From NCBI RefSeq assembly GCF_000482505.1, contig NZ_KI519444.1, positions 1 to 46,547 on the forward strand: a DNA stretch of 46,547 nucleotides. Direction: 5' to 3'. The notes under the pieces are model-generated. The model made no database searches, had not been told where the DNA came from, and saw nothing but the letters and a program-made list of their open reading frames with translations. The first letter of the stretch is position 1, and every line of letters begins with the position of its first letter. This document shows, in pieces, positions 1-9,229 of the stretch. The stretch comes from Leptotrichia trevisanii DSM 22070 (lineage in GTDB: Bacteria > Fusobacteriota > Fusobacteriia > Fusobacteriales > Leptotrichiaceae). Made by a program: the position numbers and the translations under genes.

Positions 1-3000
1 AAGTAGTCGTTCCCTTTTACTTCCAGTCTCATTTCCCCTCTGTCTTCCTTGATGTCGTTAAATCTTCCATATTCCATCTTCAAGGCTCCATATGGACGGA
101 AATGTGTTCTCTCACTCAATCTTACATCATATCCCAAATCAGTCTTCAAAGCAGCACCATAAGAATGATAATCAGATTTAGCCTGGAATACGTCATCCAC
201 AACCAAATATCTACGTTTCATGTCATTAATACCTACAAATACATCTCCACCGATTGTCCATTGCAATGCCCCGTTGTAATCCTTCTTCGGTGACATTGTC
301 TTGAACACTCCTGCTTTAAGTATTGTCTGATTTTCTTTTGATTTTCCGATGTCCTTGAACTTGAATCTGTTTGTTACAGCTCCTGCATACCATCCGCTTG
401 AGTTACCCATCTTGATTTTTTCATCCTCATGAACGTAAGCCACACCGTAGGCATTACTTGTGTAATTAATAATTCCAGCAGTATCAGTGTTGTATTCATC
501 TCTCATACCGAACACTTTAATCTTGTTGTTTTGTTTAGATGGATTTCTCCAGTCGTGTTTTAAGTATCTGAACTCTTTGTCCAGCAAGTTTCCAGTTGCA
601 TTGATTCTTTGTTGTAGGTTTCCATACTGGTGTCCCATCATTTCATCAAAAGCTTGGAATAACAAGATTTGTTCATTCTTTCCTATTCCATTTAATTTTT
701 GGAACACTTGATTTTCTCTTGAACCTAATTTTTCAACACCGTATCTTTGTTCCAATCCATCTGTAAAGTTATACGTATCTTTCTTATCAACTGGTGTTGA
801 TTGATTTCCTGCCCAATGAGTATATGGTATTTTTGCTAAGTAGGCATTTTGCATAGTACCATCAGTTTGGTTTTGAGAAACTGTCGCCATCCAAGTTAAT
901 GATCCTGCATAGATATTCCACTTTTTAATTTGTGGATTTTTCTTTATCATTTCATTATATGGTTCCAATATCTTTTGTGCAACTTGGATATATTTACTTG
1001 TTGTATTTTGTGTAGCTTCATTACCCATTATTAAATCAGCTGTTTTTAAACCAGATAATGCACTTAAACCATTAATAGGATTTGTAAATCTCTTATTAGA
1101 TGTGTCTATATACATACCAATCTTTGACAATTGCATATCTTTATATTCTTCAGCAGTTGTTGTTGCTAATGTTGGAACTACTGGTTTTCCATTTACAGTT
1201 ATAGTTCCAGTGGTAGAACCAGCAGGTACATCTATTTTAACTCTTCCCATTGACTTTCCTAAGTCTTGTCCTCCTGAATCTTTCTTTATAACTGATGAAT
1301 TAGTAGGATCTGTAACTCCATTGATATTGAAAGTTCCATAGTTCTTAATTATACCAGGGTTTGCCCCAGCTGCATTTCCTTTAGATAAAATTCCAACTGC
1401 ATCTTCTGCTGATAATTCTATCTTTCCATGGTTTTCTATTGTAGAGCCATTTTTAACAACTATTCCAACTACTTTACTTAAACCAGTACCAGTAGATTTA
1501 ATTGTACCATAGTTATATCCATAAGCTCCATTGTCTAAGTACATTCCAGTAGTATTACTTGCACCTAAATTTATTGTTGCTGATGAACCAGGTGCTGTAC
1601 CATTATATACTTTTGTTCCTGCTTCTGTTCCATACATACCTATACTGTATTGACCATTTACATTAATAGTTCCTTCGTTAACTATATTTCCTGTGTATGC
1701 TTTTGCAGGATTACCATCTCCATTAAATCCAGCTGCCATACCTACTGCATATCTATCTTTCAATGGATCAGTAGGGTCTTTATAAGAAGCACCAACGGTT
1801 ATATTTCTTCCTGCTAAGTTAGTTGCTCTTCCTCCATAAGTACTATAAATTCCTACATTTCCTAATCCATTTCCAAAGTTTATATCAGCATTATTTGTTA
1901 CTGTTCCTGATGAATATAATCCATAGTTATATGAACCTATTGATGTCAATTTAGTATTATTATTAACAACTCCTGTTCTATCACTTGAATAAATATAAGT
2001 TCCATCATTTCTTAATGTTTGGTTTGCAACATTACTATTTATAGTATTTCCTTTTCCTTCATTTAAGAAACCAAATGAACTATCTCCTATTGACATAGTG
2101 CTTCCTGCATTTGCAGTTATTGTTTGTCCAGCACCTTTTGTGAAGACTCCAACGGCTTTATCAGATCCAGTATTTATTTTACTTGTTGAATCTAAAGTAA
2201 CATTTCCACCTTCACTATATAGTCCTGTTCCACCATTACCAATAGTTACTATTCCTTTTTGTACTATTTCTTTTCCAAAAATACCAACAGAGTTGTTTCC
2301 AACAGTTACTGTTCCTGTATTTGTTATTTTATTTCCAGCTTGTGTTAGTATTCCTACACTAGGTTTAGAAGATGTCAATGGATTTGTCAAAGTTATATTA
2401 CCTGTATTTTCTACTTCGGCTCCATTTGATATGATTCCATAGCCTTTATCACCTGTTATTTTTGCATTATTAGTTAACTTTCCTCCACCAGCAGTATAAA
2501 GTCCTACAAGTCCAGCAGTTGTTCCAACAGTATCTGTTAGTTTTACATTTGTTCCATTTACAATATTGGCTCCTGTTCCACCTTCATAGAATAAACCTAC
2601 TCCTGTTCCAGTGTTTGAACCACTATATTTTAACTCAAATGTGTTTGAACCAGAAGATAAACTGCTTCCATCATTTTTAATGAATACTCCTGTTCCACCA
2701 TCTTTAACTTCAATTCCATAATTTGAATTTATATTTACAGGTGATTTTTCAGCATAAACTCCTATACCTTTTTTACCTACAACTATATCTGAGCTTCCTG
2801 TTCCATTTAAATTAACTGTTGCTCTTTTAGAAACTATACCTACTGATTCATTTCCTGTTAAAGTTATCTTACCACTATTAGTTATAACTCCATTTACTGC
2901 ACTTAGTTTTGATGAACTTCCATTTGTATCTCCATATAGTCCAACAGATTTATTTCCATTAACAGTTACTTGACCTTTATTTATTATTTCAAATGTCTTA

Positions 3001-6000
3001 TCAGCAGCTGTTAATGTACCATCATTAATTTTCTTATCTGTTCCATAACTTTGTAATGAACTTGCTGATGTAAATGCAGCCATTCCTACACCTTGAGTAG
3101 TAATATTTATTTTACCTGTTGTATCATTTGTTAAGGTACTTCCATTTATTCCATAAGCGCCTATTCCATTTTCAACATTGACAACATTTTTATTATGTAT
3201 TTGTCCATAACTTATATTAAGACCTATTGTTCCTGCTGATAAACTTCCACCTTTGATATCAACAGTTCCATTGTTTATAAACTGAGTCTTAGCATTATTT
3301 CCATCAGCATTAGCAGAGTCATTAGATCCCATTGCTAATCCTTTTCCTACTGTTGAACTAACAGTTTTCCCAGCATTTATAGTGACAACTTCTCTTGATA
3401 ATCCTACTTTATTAAAGTCATCTGATGCATTACCTACATCAATATTTGAGTCTATATCAAATTGTCCATTAATGTAGTAAATCTTATATGAATGTTTATT
3501 ATCATTAAAAGCAGCCACTTTCATAGTACTTTTTACTAAATTAGCTATTGTAGTTCCATCCCATATTTTATGTATTCCATTATTTGAAGCTAAAACTACA
3601 TTATCTCCTGTAAGATTTACAGTTACGTTAGACATTCCATTATATTTTGTTGTTGTTCCTGTTGCTGCTGCATAGTCAGTAGCAGTTCCTGGAATTAATA
3701 CACCATGTGATATATTTAATGTTGTAGCTCCTGTAAAGTTAATATGAGAACTACTATCAGCATTAAATGGAGTTGATGAATCATGGTCACCAGAGAAATT
3801 TTCTGAATGAGTTATTGTTCCTCCTCCAAAATTAACTCTTCCTCCATTTGTTGCGACCAATGCTCCTGATTTACCACTTCTAATTGTATTACCAGTTCCA
3901 TTCAAATTGGCTACTGCATTTGCACCTGATGCCATTGCACCTATACCATAAATATCAGCATTTCCTGACACATTTACTTTTCCATTTGCTCCAGCATAAG
4001 CTCCTATATTATTGTATAAGTAAGGTTTTGTTGCAGCATCTTGTGCAGCTGCTCCATCCTTTGCAATAATATCTTTTGCTGCATTTACTACACCATTATT
4101 TTGTGCTAATGCTACTATTGAAGAATAACCCAATGCAGTTACTTTGTCTTTTGCATTTACTACACCTTTATTATCTCCTATTAAAGCTACTGATCTATTT
4201 AACTGATTAGAAGCATCTAGTTTTGCTCTTCCTGTCATAACCACAGGTTTATATAAATTAATTTCACTTGGTTTATTTGTTAATCCTGCTGCTGTCCCAC
4301 CAGGCATATTAGCATTATTCCATACACCTGTTGAATAAGCAATAACTGTTCCTGTTGCTGCTTGGTTTGCATTATCATCATAAGAACTTGTAACATCTGT
4401 TGCTGCATCTCTTATTTCTGTTTGGGCTGCAGCTGCATCTTTTACTTCAGTTACATAGTTAGTTTCTCCAGTGGCATCTTTATCAGCTTTTTTAGCTTTT
4501 CCAATATCCATTACAGTACCACTTTCACTTGCAAACATGACACCATCTGTTGAATATTTTCCAAAATATATCTTTGCTGCCCCTATTTCAAGATTGTGCA
4601 CTTTATCTAGATCATAATCAGGATGCTTATTTCCTTCGGCTGCTCTTGCAACACTATCAGGTGCTCCTAAATCTTTTGTAGGAACTATACCTTTTCTTTG
4701 TCCTGATTTAGAATAAACCCCAACATTTCCTACTGAACTAGATGTCATTCCAATCTTTGCATTGACATCTATTTCTCCTTGATATATACCTATTATACTT
4801 TTTGCCCAATTATCACTATTTCCTACAGGTCCTCTATTACCGTCATAATGTGGTGTTGATGATGAACCATATCTATTTCCAAAATATAGTACAGCATTTC
4901 TATTTCCATTAACATTAGTTTTTGATAATTGTATACTTGGTGTTAAATCTTTATCAACTTTTGCATAAGTTTCATCTTTAACACTACCACTATTTCTAAG
5001 ATTTTCCCAGTTAGGTGAGTATCCTAAGCCTAAATAAACTATGTCATTATCTGAATTTATATTATAATCTCCTGTACTTTTAATTTTAAAAGCACCTTGA
5101 ACGCCTAAAACTGTATAAATATAATTATTTTTCGCATTTATATTAGCTGTTAAACTTCCGTTGTATTCTCCTCTTTGATGCCAAGAGTTATAATCATCAT
5201 TATTAAATCCTAAAGAATAATATGAAGATGGATATCCATAAAATACACTATTATATTCTCCTGTAACAGTTACATCTACACCATTTAACTGTACTTTTCC
5301 TGAATGCCAAGTTTCAGATGATATAAATGTTCCATACCCATGTAAATATCCATGTACATTTGTTATACTTCCATTCCATACTGTATGTAGAGCAATAGTT
5401 CCTATTGGATCCCATCCTTGCTTTCCTGCAACATGTACTGTTGCATCTTTAAGTGTCCATTTACTATCAGGATAGCTAGTACCAACTGCATGAATTCTTT
5501 TTCCTGTATTTAAATAAAATACATTTGGAGTTCTTCCAGAACTTGTTAAAACATTTCCTGATGCATCACGTTCATATGCAGATTCTGTCTCTGTTATTGT
5601 CCCATTTTTCCAACCTGACCAATATGTTTTATTCATACCGTCATTATTATCATTATATGTACTTCCTCCCCTTATCAAGCTACGTCCCCAAAATTTAAAT
5701 GATACAACTGGTTGAGCATTTATAGTTGGTACTTTACTAGGTGCTGTCACTGGATCTGGTGTAGGTATATCCAATGATGGTGGCAACAAATTAGGTACAT
5801 TTAATGCTTGTAACACTGGTGCGGCTACATTTACAGTAGGAGCTGTTACAGGATCTCTATATACATCTTTTGGTCTAATTGATGCATCAACATTCATTAC
5901 TGTCAAAGGTTCTTGTTTTGGTGTTGTGCTTGCAATACCGTAGCCTAATACTCCACTTCTATTACTTGTTGAAGCTGAATATGGATTAGTTGATTTAGAT

Positions 6001-6476
6001 AACAATCCATAATTTTTACTTAAAGGTGAAGTATATCTTTCAAAAGAATTTAAACTTCTTTGGAATATCCCTTCATAAGGATATTTTTCCTGTTTATCTC
6101 CACGTCCTTTGTATGTCCCGTTCCAGTTATTATTAAAATAATTTATACCATATTGCCAACTGCTCCAAGGTGATTTTACAACATGATCCCCTTGTTCCAT
6201 TAGTTGAATAAGTTCAAGATTTGTATTTTTTAATAGTTTGTTGTTTTCTCTTCTTGTTTCCTTAACCTTTTGGTGCATACCTTTTATTGAAGATGAAATC
6301 TCCTGTTTCTGATTTTCTATGTTTTTATCCATTGTTGCTGAAAACAAATTACTTGTAACTGATACTATTCCTGTCATTAAAAATGTAACTAATGCAGAAT
6401 CTGTATATTTAAAATCTTTTGTTCTTTTTGCAAATGCTCTCAAATCCTGCGAAACTTTTCTAAGATTATTTGTCAT
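1..6476 (-). CDS. Giant autotransporter adhesin (fusobacterial type), C-terminus cut by window edge
   Basis: Surface-exposed type V secretion protein, inferred to act in adhesion. The frame is open from ATG 6476 (ribosome site AAGGAG at 6488-6493) to base 1, giving about 2158 residues without a stop. Order of parts: a basic N-terminus beginning MTNNLRKVSQDLRAFAKRTK with a hydrophobic stretch (residues about 27-45), the kind of N-terminal region shared by fusobacterial autotransporters; a coiled-coil-like K/E/N-rich segment (about 48-90); a proline-rich linker (about 195-255); then a very long Gly/Asn/Thr/Val-rich passenger built of degenerate beta-helix units such as N.G.ITV.GN.SVGI. From about nucleotide 700 down to base 1 the sequence changes to aromatic, alternating strands (for example GWYAGAVTNRFKF and YGAALKTDLGYDV), matching the start of an autotransporter beta-barrel. 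The barrel end and stop lie outside the window. Ligand and serology cannot be read from the sequence. Confidence 0.93.
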   Translation of the reverse strand, partial: MTNNLRKVSQDLRAFAKRTKDFKYTDSALVTFLMTGIVSVTSNLFSATMDKNIENQKQEISSSIKGMHQKVKETRRENNKLLKNTNLELIQLMEQGDHVVKSPWSSWQYGINYFNNNWNGTYKGRGDKQEKYPYEGIFQRSLNSFERYTSPLSKNYGLLSKSTNPYSASTSNRSGVLGYGIASTTPKQEPLTVMNVDASIRPKDVYRDPVTAPTVNVAAPVLQALNVPNLLPPSLDIPTPDPVTAPSKVPTINAQPVVSFKFWGRSLIRGGSTYNDNNDGMNKTYWSGWKNGTITETESAYERDASGNVLTSSGRTPNVFYLNTGKRIHAVGTSYPDSKWTLKDATVHVAGKQGWDPIGTIALHTVWNGSITNVHGYLHGYGTFISSETWHSGKVQLNGVDVTVTGEYNSVFYGYPSSYYSLGFNNDDYNSWHQRGEYNGSLTANINAKNNYIYTVLGVQGAFKIKSTGDYNINSDNDIVYLGLGYSPNWENLRNSGSVKDETYAKVDKDLTPSIQLSKTNVNGNRNAVLYFGNRYGSSSTPHYDGNRGPVGNSDNWAKSIIGIYQGEIDVNAKIGMTSSSVGNVGVYSKSGQRKGIVPTKDLGAPDSVARAAEGNKHPDYDLDKVHNLEIGAAKIYFGKYSTDGVMFASESGTVMDIGKAKKADKDATGETNYVTEVKDAAAAQTEIRDAATDVTSSYDDNANQAATGTVIAYSTGVWNNANMPGGTAAGLTNKPSEINLYKPVVMTGRAKLDASNQLNRSVALIGDNKGVVNAKDKVTALGYSSIVALAQNNGVVNAAKDIIAKDGAAAQDAATKPYLYNNIGAYAGANGKVNVSGNADIYGIGAMASGANAVANLNGTGNTIRSGKSGALVATNGGRVNFGGGTITHSENFSGDHDSSTPFNADSSSHINFTGATTLNISHGVLIPGTATDYAAATGTTTKYNGMSNVTVNLTGDNVVLASNNGIHKIWDGTTIANLVKSTMKVAAFNDNKHSYKIYYINGQFDIDSNIDVGNASDDFNKVGLSREVVTINAGKTVSSTVGKGLAMGSNDSANADGNNAKTQFINNGTVDIKGGSLSAGTIGLNISYGQIHNKNVVNVENGIGAYGINGSTLTNDTTGKINITTQGVGMAAFTSASSLQSYGTDKKINDGTLTAADKTFEIINKGQVTVNGNKSVGLYGDTNGSSSKLSAVNGVITNSGKITLTGNESVGIVSKRATVNLNGTGSSDIVVGKKGIGVYAEKSPVNINSNYGIEVKDGGTGVFIKNDGSSLSSGSNTFELKYSGSNTGTGVGLFYEGGTGANIVNGTNVKLTDTVGTTAGLVGLYTAGGGKLTNNAKITGDKGYGIISNGAEVENTGNITLTNPLTSSKPSVGILTQAGNKITNTGTVTVGNNSVGIFGKEIVQKGIVTIGNGGTGLYSEGGNVTLDSTSKINTGSDKAVGVFTKGAGQTITANAGSTMSIGDSSFGFLNEGKGNTINSNVANQTLRNDGTYIYSSDRTGVVNNNTKLTSIGSYNYGLYSSGTVTNNADINFGNGLGNVGIYSTYGGRATNLAGRNITVGASYKDPTDPLKDRYAVGMAAGFNGDGNPAKAYTGNIVNEGTINVNGQYSIGMYGTEAGTKVYNGTAPGSSATINLGASNTTGMYLDNGAYGYNYGTIKSTGTGLSKVVGIVVKNGSTIENHGKIELSAEDAVGILSKGNAAGANPGIIKNYGTFNINGVTDPTNSSVIKKDSGGQDLGKSMGRVKIDVPAGSTTGTITVNGKPVVPTLATTTAEEYKDMQLSKIGMYIDTSNKRFTNPINGLSALSGLKTADLIMGNEATQNTTSKYIQVAQKILEPYNEMIKKNPQIKKWNIYAGSLTWMATVSQNQTDGTMQNAYLAKIPYTHWAGNQSTPVDKKDTYNFTDGLEQRYGVEKLGSRENQVFQKLNGIGKNEQILLFQAFDEMMGHQYGNLQQRINATGNLLDKEFRYLKHDWRNPSKQNNKIKVFGMRDEYNTDTAGIINYTSNAYGVAYVHEDEKIKMGNSSGWYAGAVTNRFKFKDIGKSKENQTILKAGVFKTMSPKKDYNGALQWTIGGDVFVGINDMKRRYLVVDDVFQAKSDYHSYGAALKTDLGYDVRLSERTHFRPYGALKMEYGRFNDIKEDRGEMRLEVKGNDY

Positions 6477-7022
6477 TTTGTTTTACACTCCTTAATTGTT
6501 AAATAATATTTCTGTAATTTTAAAATCCTTTTATTTCCAAAGAAAAATTTATTATTCCACACATTTAACAAACACAAAATTTACTAAATAGCCAATTTTG
6601 AACTCCTTTTATTTTAAATATGTGCATTTTCAAAAAAACTTTTGTTAAATTTTTTTTATTATACAGATACATTTGATAACAATACTTAATCATATGTTGA
6701 AATTCAAATTTTTTAATAAAAAATTCTACAAATTAATATGTTTTTACCATCACTTAACTTTGAAAAACATTTAAAGTTTTTTTATTGTTAATAAAAGTTT
6801 TTAAAAATTTATTACGATATATTGTATCAAAAACAATAAAAAAATACAAGTCATATTTTAAAAATATTTAACTTTTTTACTTAAAATTTATTCACAGAAA
6901 TATTAGAGTTTATTTTAAAATTATCTTATAATTAACTTCCTTTAATATCAAACCAATGAAACTAAACAATCTTTGAAGTTAAATAATATAATCATAATTT
7001 TCAAGTTTTGCTTTATTATTAC
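6477..7022. other. Long AT-rich intergenic region upstream of the autotransporter
   Basis: About 545 bases with no credible reading frame, lying between the autotransporter start and the dusA terminator. It is almost pure A/T with homopolymer runs. A weak minus-strand promoter candidate is TTGTAT (6844-6849), a 17-base spacer and TACAAT (6821-6826), which would give a leader of about 340 bases. Another TATAAT on the minus strand (6658-6663) lacks a good -35 at normal spacing. I see no repeat, RNA gene or clear operator here. Confidence 0.5.
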
Positions 7023-7053
7023 AAAAAAATCGCTGTCTTTTAAAACAACGATT
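7023..7053 (-). terminator. Rho-independent terminator of dusA
   Basis: On the minus strand, arms AATCGTTGT (7045-7053) and ACAGCGATT (7028-7036) form a 9-pair stem with one G-U pair and an 8-base loop, followed at once by seven T. It lies just downstream of the dusA stop. Confidence 0.8.
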
Positions 7054-7095
7054 AATTAAGAATTTTATTTTTTAATCAAAACAATATTTCCATTT

Positions 7096-8085
7096 TTACA
7101 TTCCCTCTAATAATTCCCTCAATGTCCCAGAATCTGCCTTTGGTTCATTAATCGTCCTTTTCCAAGCCTTACTGCCACGTACGTTGTGAAAAAGTCCATG
7201 AGTGTGCATTAGGAACAGATGTGGACGAAGATTTTGTTTTTCCATATTTTCGACGTAATAAATCATTTTTTCTATAATTTCCTTACGGATGATATTTATT
7301 TCCTTTCCATAATATTTACCAAATTCAGTTAAAATCATAGGATTGTCGTAAATTTCACGTCCTAGCATTGTAGAATCCACGTATTTCAAATGCTCGTCAA
7401 TTTCTTTGACACTTTTAATTCCACCATTGATTTCTATGTGTAAATCTGGGTTTTCATTTTTTACACGGTAAACTTCATCGTATCTCAGTGGCGGAATACT
7501 TCTATTCTGTTTTGGATCAAGTCCTGCCAGTATTGCTATTCGTGCGTGAATTATATATTTGTTCACACCAGCATTCTTCGTAATGTTAATAAAGTTCATC
7601 ATATCTTCATATTTATCCAGCAATGTCCGCTCAAAAGTGTCAGGAAGTATATTTTTCCCATCAATCCCAATTCTATGTTTTATAGACACAGGTTTACTTG
7701 TTGCATCTTTCATTGCACTCACAATATCTGCCACTTCTTTTGGAAATGCCATAAGATAAGCTCCCATCATATTTCCTGAAACTCTGTCAGACGGACAACC
7801 GACATTTAAATTGATTTCATCATAATTATATTTTTCAGCAATTTTTATTGCCTCATATGCCTCTTTTGGATTAGTTGCCGCAATTTGCAGCACAATCGGA
7901 TGTTCCACTTCATCAAAGCCCAGAATATACTCCAAATCCCCATTTAAAATCGCCTGTGCCGTTATCATCTCTGTATACAGCAAAACATCCTTATTTATCA
8001 TTCTCACAAAATTTCTAAAATTCCTATCCGTCCTGTCCACCATCGGAGCTATACTTATCTTATTATTCACAATATTCCCTTTCAT
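7096..8085 (-). CDS. dusA: tRNA-dihydrouridine synthase, DusA type
   Basis: FMN enzyme that reduces specific uridines of the tRNA D-loop to dihydrouridine using NAD(P)H. At up to 329 residues it has the usual Dus length. The DusA signature is clear: APMVDRTDRNFR near residue 13, LYTEM, the catalytic-cysteine motif NLNVGCPSDRV (Cys near residue 97), and the substrate/FMN segment KPVSIKHRIG (near 131-140), then HARIAILAGLDPKQNR, which is specific for the DusA subgroup. The first ATG (8085) has no good ribosome site; a GTG at 8070 preceded by AAAGGGA would give a protein starting MNNKISIAPM, closer to the family N-terminus. It is followed by a strong terminator. Upstream is the M48 protease, about 100 bases away. 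Confidence 0.93.
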   Translation of the reverse strand: MKGNIVNNKISIAPMVDRTDRNFRNFVRMINKDVLLYTEMITAQAILNGDLEYILGFDEVEHPIVLQIAATNPKEAYEAIKIAEKYNYDEINLNVGCPSDRVSGNMMGAYLMAFPKEVADIVSAMKDATSKPVSIKHRIGIDGKNILPDTFERTLLDKYEDMMNFINITKNAGVNKYIIHARIAILAGLDPKQNRSIPPLRYDEVYRVKNENPDLHIEINGGIKSVKEIDEHLKYVDSTMLGREIYDNPMILTEFGKYYGKEINIIRKEIIEKMIYYVENMEKQNLRPHLFLMHTHGLFHNVRGSKAWKRTINEPKADSGTLRELLEGM

Positions 8086-8185
8086 ACTTTTATTCGGATT
8101 ATTTTATTCAATGACTATTTTTCCCCTATCAAAATCCTATTAAGATTGGAACAAGGAGTTTACACTGATTTTTTAATTTATTGTT

Positions 8186-8980
8186 TTATCTTGCCTTATA
8201 ATATTTCATTGCTTCGGGTAAGAATTTTCTGGCTGCTTCAATTCTGTTTTTTCCAGATGGATGTGTTGACAAAATTTCCGCACCTTTTCCTCCGCCTATC
8301 GAATCCATTCTCTCAAGAGCAGTAATTGCTTCATTTGGATTATATCCAGCCATTGCCATGAATATCATTCCATATTTGTCCGCCTCATATTCCTGCGTTC
8401 TGTTAAATTTCAGAAGAGTAATGGAAAGTCCGCTTGAAACAAGGGAAGATACAGCATTTCCACCTGTTACGGCATCTGTCACAGTCGCAGCAATTCCAGC
8501 AAGAGCCTTATTACTTGAGGCTTCCGCATGGTGTCCCCCGATAACATGTCCAATCTCATGCCCCATTACAAATGCAATTCTTGCATCAGTGTTTAGAACT
8601 GGCAATATCCCAGTGTAAAAGGCAATTTTACCACCTGGCATAGCAAACGCATTTATCTCGTTAGTTTTTATTAAATTAAATTCCCATTGTAAATCTGAAA
8701 CTTTTTTTGACATTCCATTTTCATTCAGATATTGCTCCACCGCTGACGAAATTCTTCCTCCAATTCTTCTCAATCTCTGTCCATCCGCCGTGTTATTTGC
8801 AAGCAGCCCCTTTGCATTTGCCTGCTGGATAAGCTGTCTATAAGCAGAAACTGAACTTTCTGCCACACTTTTATCACTCACAAGTTTAAGCTGCCTTCTC
8901 CCTGTAAGTGGTGCCACTGTACAGCTGGCAACCATTCCTAAAGCTGTTACTAAAAACAATATTTTTGAATATTTTTTCAT
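8186..8980 (-). CDS. M48-family zinc metalloprotease, lipoprotein
   Basis: Predicted periplasmic membrane-anchored protease of the M48 (Ste24/HtpX-like, LoiP/BepA) family, which helps in outer-membrane protein quality control in other Gram-negatives. At 264 residues it is single-domain, without the TPR extension of BepA. A lipoprotein signal is visible with lipid-site Cys near residue 20 (MVASC). Zinc site: HEIGHVIGGHH (His 141, Glu 142, His 145), with the third ligand in the EYEAD segment (Glu near 197); a further conserved element is STHPSGKNRIEA. Ribosome site AAAGGAGAG lies before ATG 8980. A promoter lies at 9027-9055, back to back with the promoter of the plus-strand transporter. The substrate is unknown. 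Confidence 0.92.
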   Translation of the reverse strand: MKKYSKILFLVTALGMVASCTVAPLTGRRQLKLVSDKSVAESSVSAYRQLIQQANAKGLLANNTADGQRLRRIGGRISSAVEQYLNENGMSKKVSDLQWEFNLIKTNEINAFAMPGGKIAFYTGILPVLNTDARIAFVMGHEIGHVIGGHHAEASSNKALAGIAATVTDAVTGGNAVSSLVSSGLSITLLKFNRTQEYEADKYGMIFMAMAGYNPNEAITALERMDSIGGGKGAEILSTHPSGKNRIEAARKFLPEAMKYYKAR

Positions 8981-9026
8981 TATTAATTTTCTCTCCTTTT
9001 TTATTTTATAAATTATTCTTTATATA

Positions 9027-9055
9027 ATTTTACAATTTTTTCTTATAATTTTCAA
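9027..9055 (-). promoter_or_regulatory. Predicted sigma-70 promoter for the M48 protease
   Basis: On the minus strand TTGAAA (9050-9055), a 17-base spacer and TAAAAT (9027-9032). Predicted transcript start is near 9020, leaving a leader of about 40 bases with the ribosome site AAAGGAG. Judged only by match and spacing in an AT-rich background. Confidence 0.45.
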
Positions 9056-9171
9056 TATTAATTCTCTTATAATTGTTTTAAAATTTATAAGTTACAATAA
9101 ACTTTATCTCAAAATTTTTATTTGGATTTTTATTTTTCCAAAATTTAACATACAAATAAAACAAAATTCCA

Positions 9172-9201
9172 TTGACAAATACCCCAAAAATGAAGTAAAA
9201 T
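9172..9201 (+). promoter_or_regulatory. Predicted sigma-70 promoter for the OPT transporter
   Basis: Perfect -35 TTGACA (9172-9177), an 18-base spacer and TAAAAT (9196-9201). The start would fall near 9208, just before the ribosome site GAGGAGG (9216-9222) and ATG 9230. Confidence 0.6.
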
Positions 9202-9229
9202 TTTAACAACAAAATGAGGAGGAAACTTA

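Noticed and set aside
2098-2442. Plus-strand open frame of about 114 codons opposite the autotransporter
   Set aside because: It is an antisense artefact of the Gly/Asn/Thr-rich passenger: Pro/Phe/Val-rich, no ribosome site, and the minus-strand frame is continuous with an obvious domain plan. The same holds for other plus-strand frames in 1-6476.
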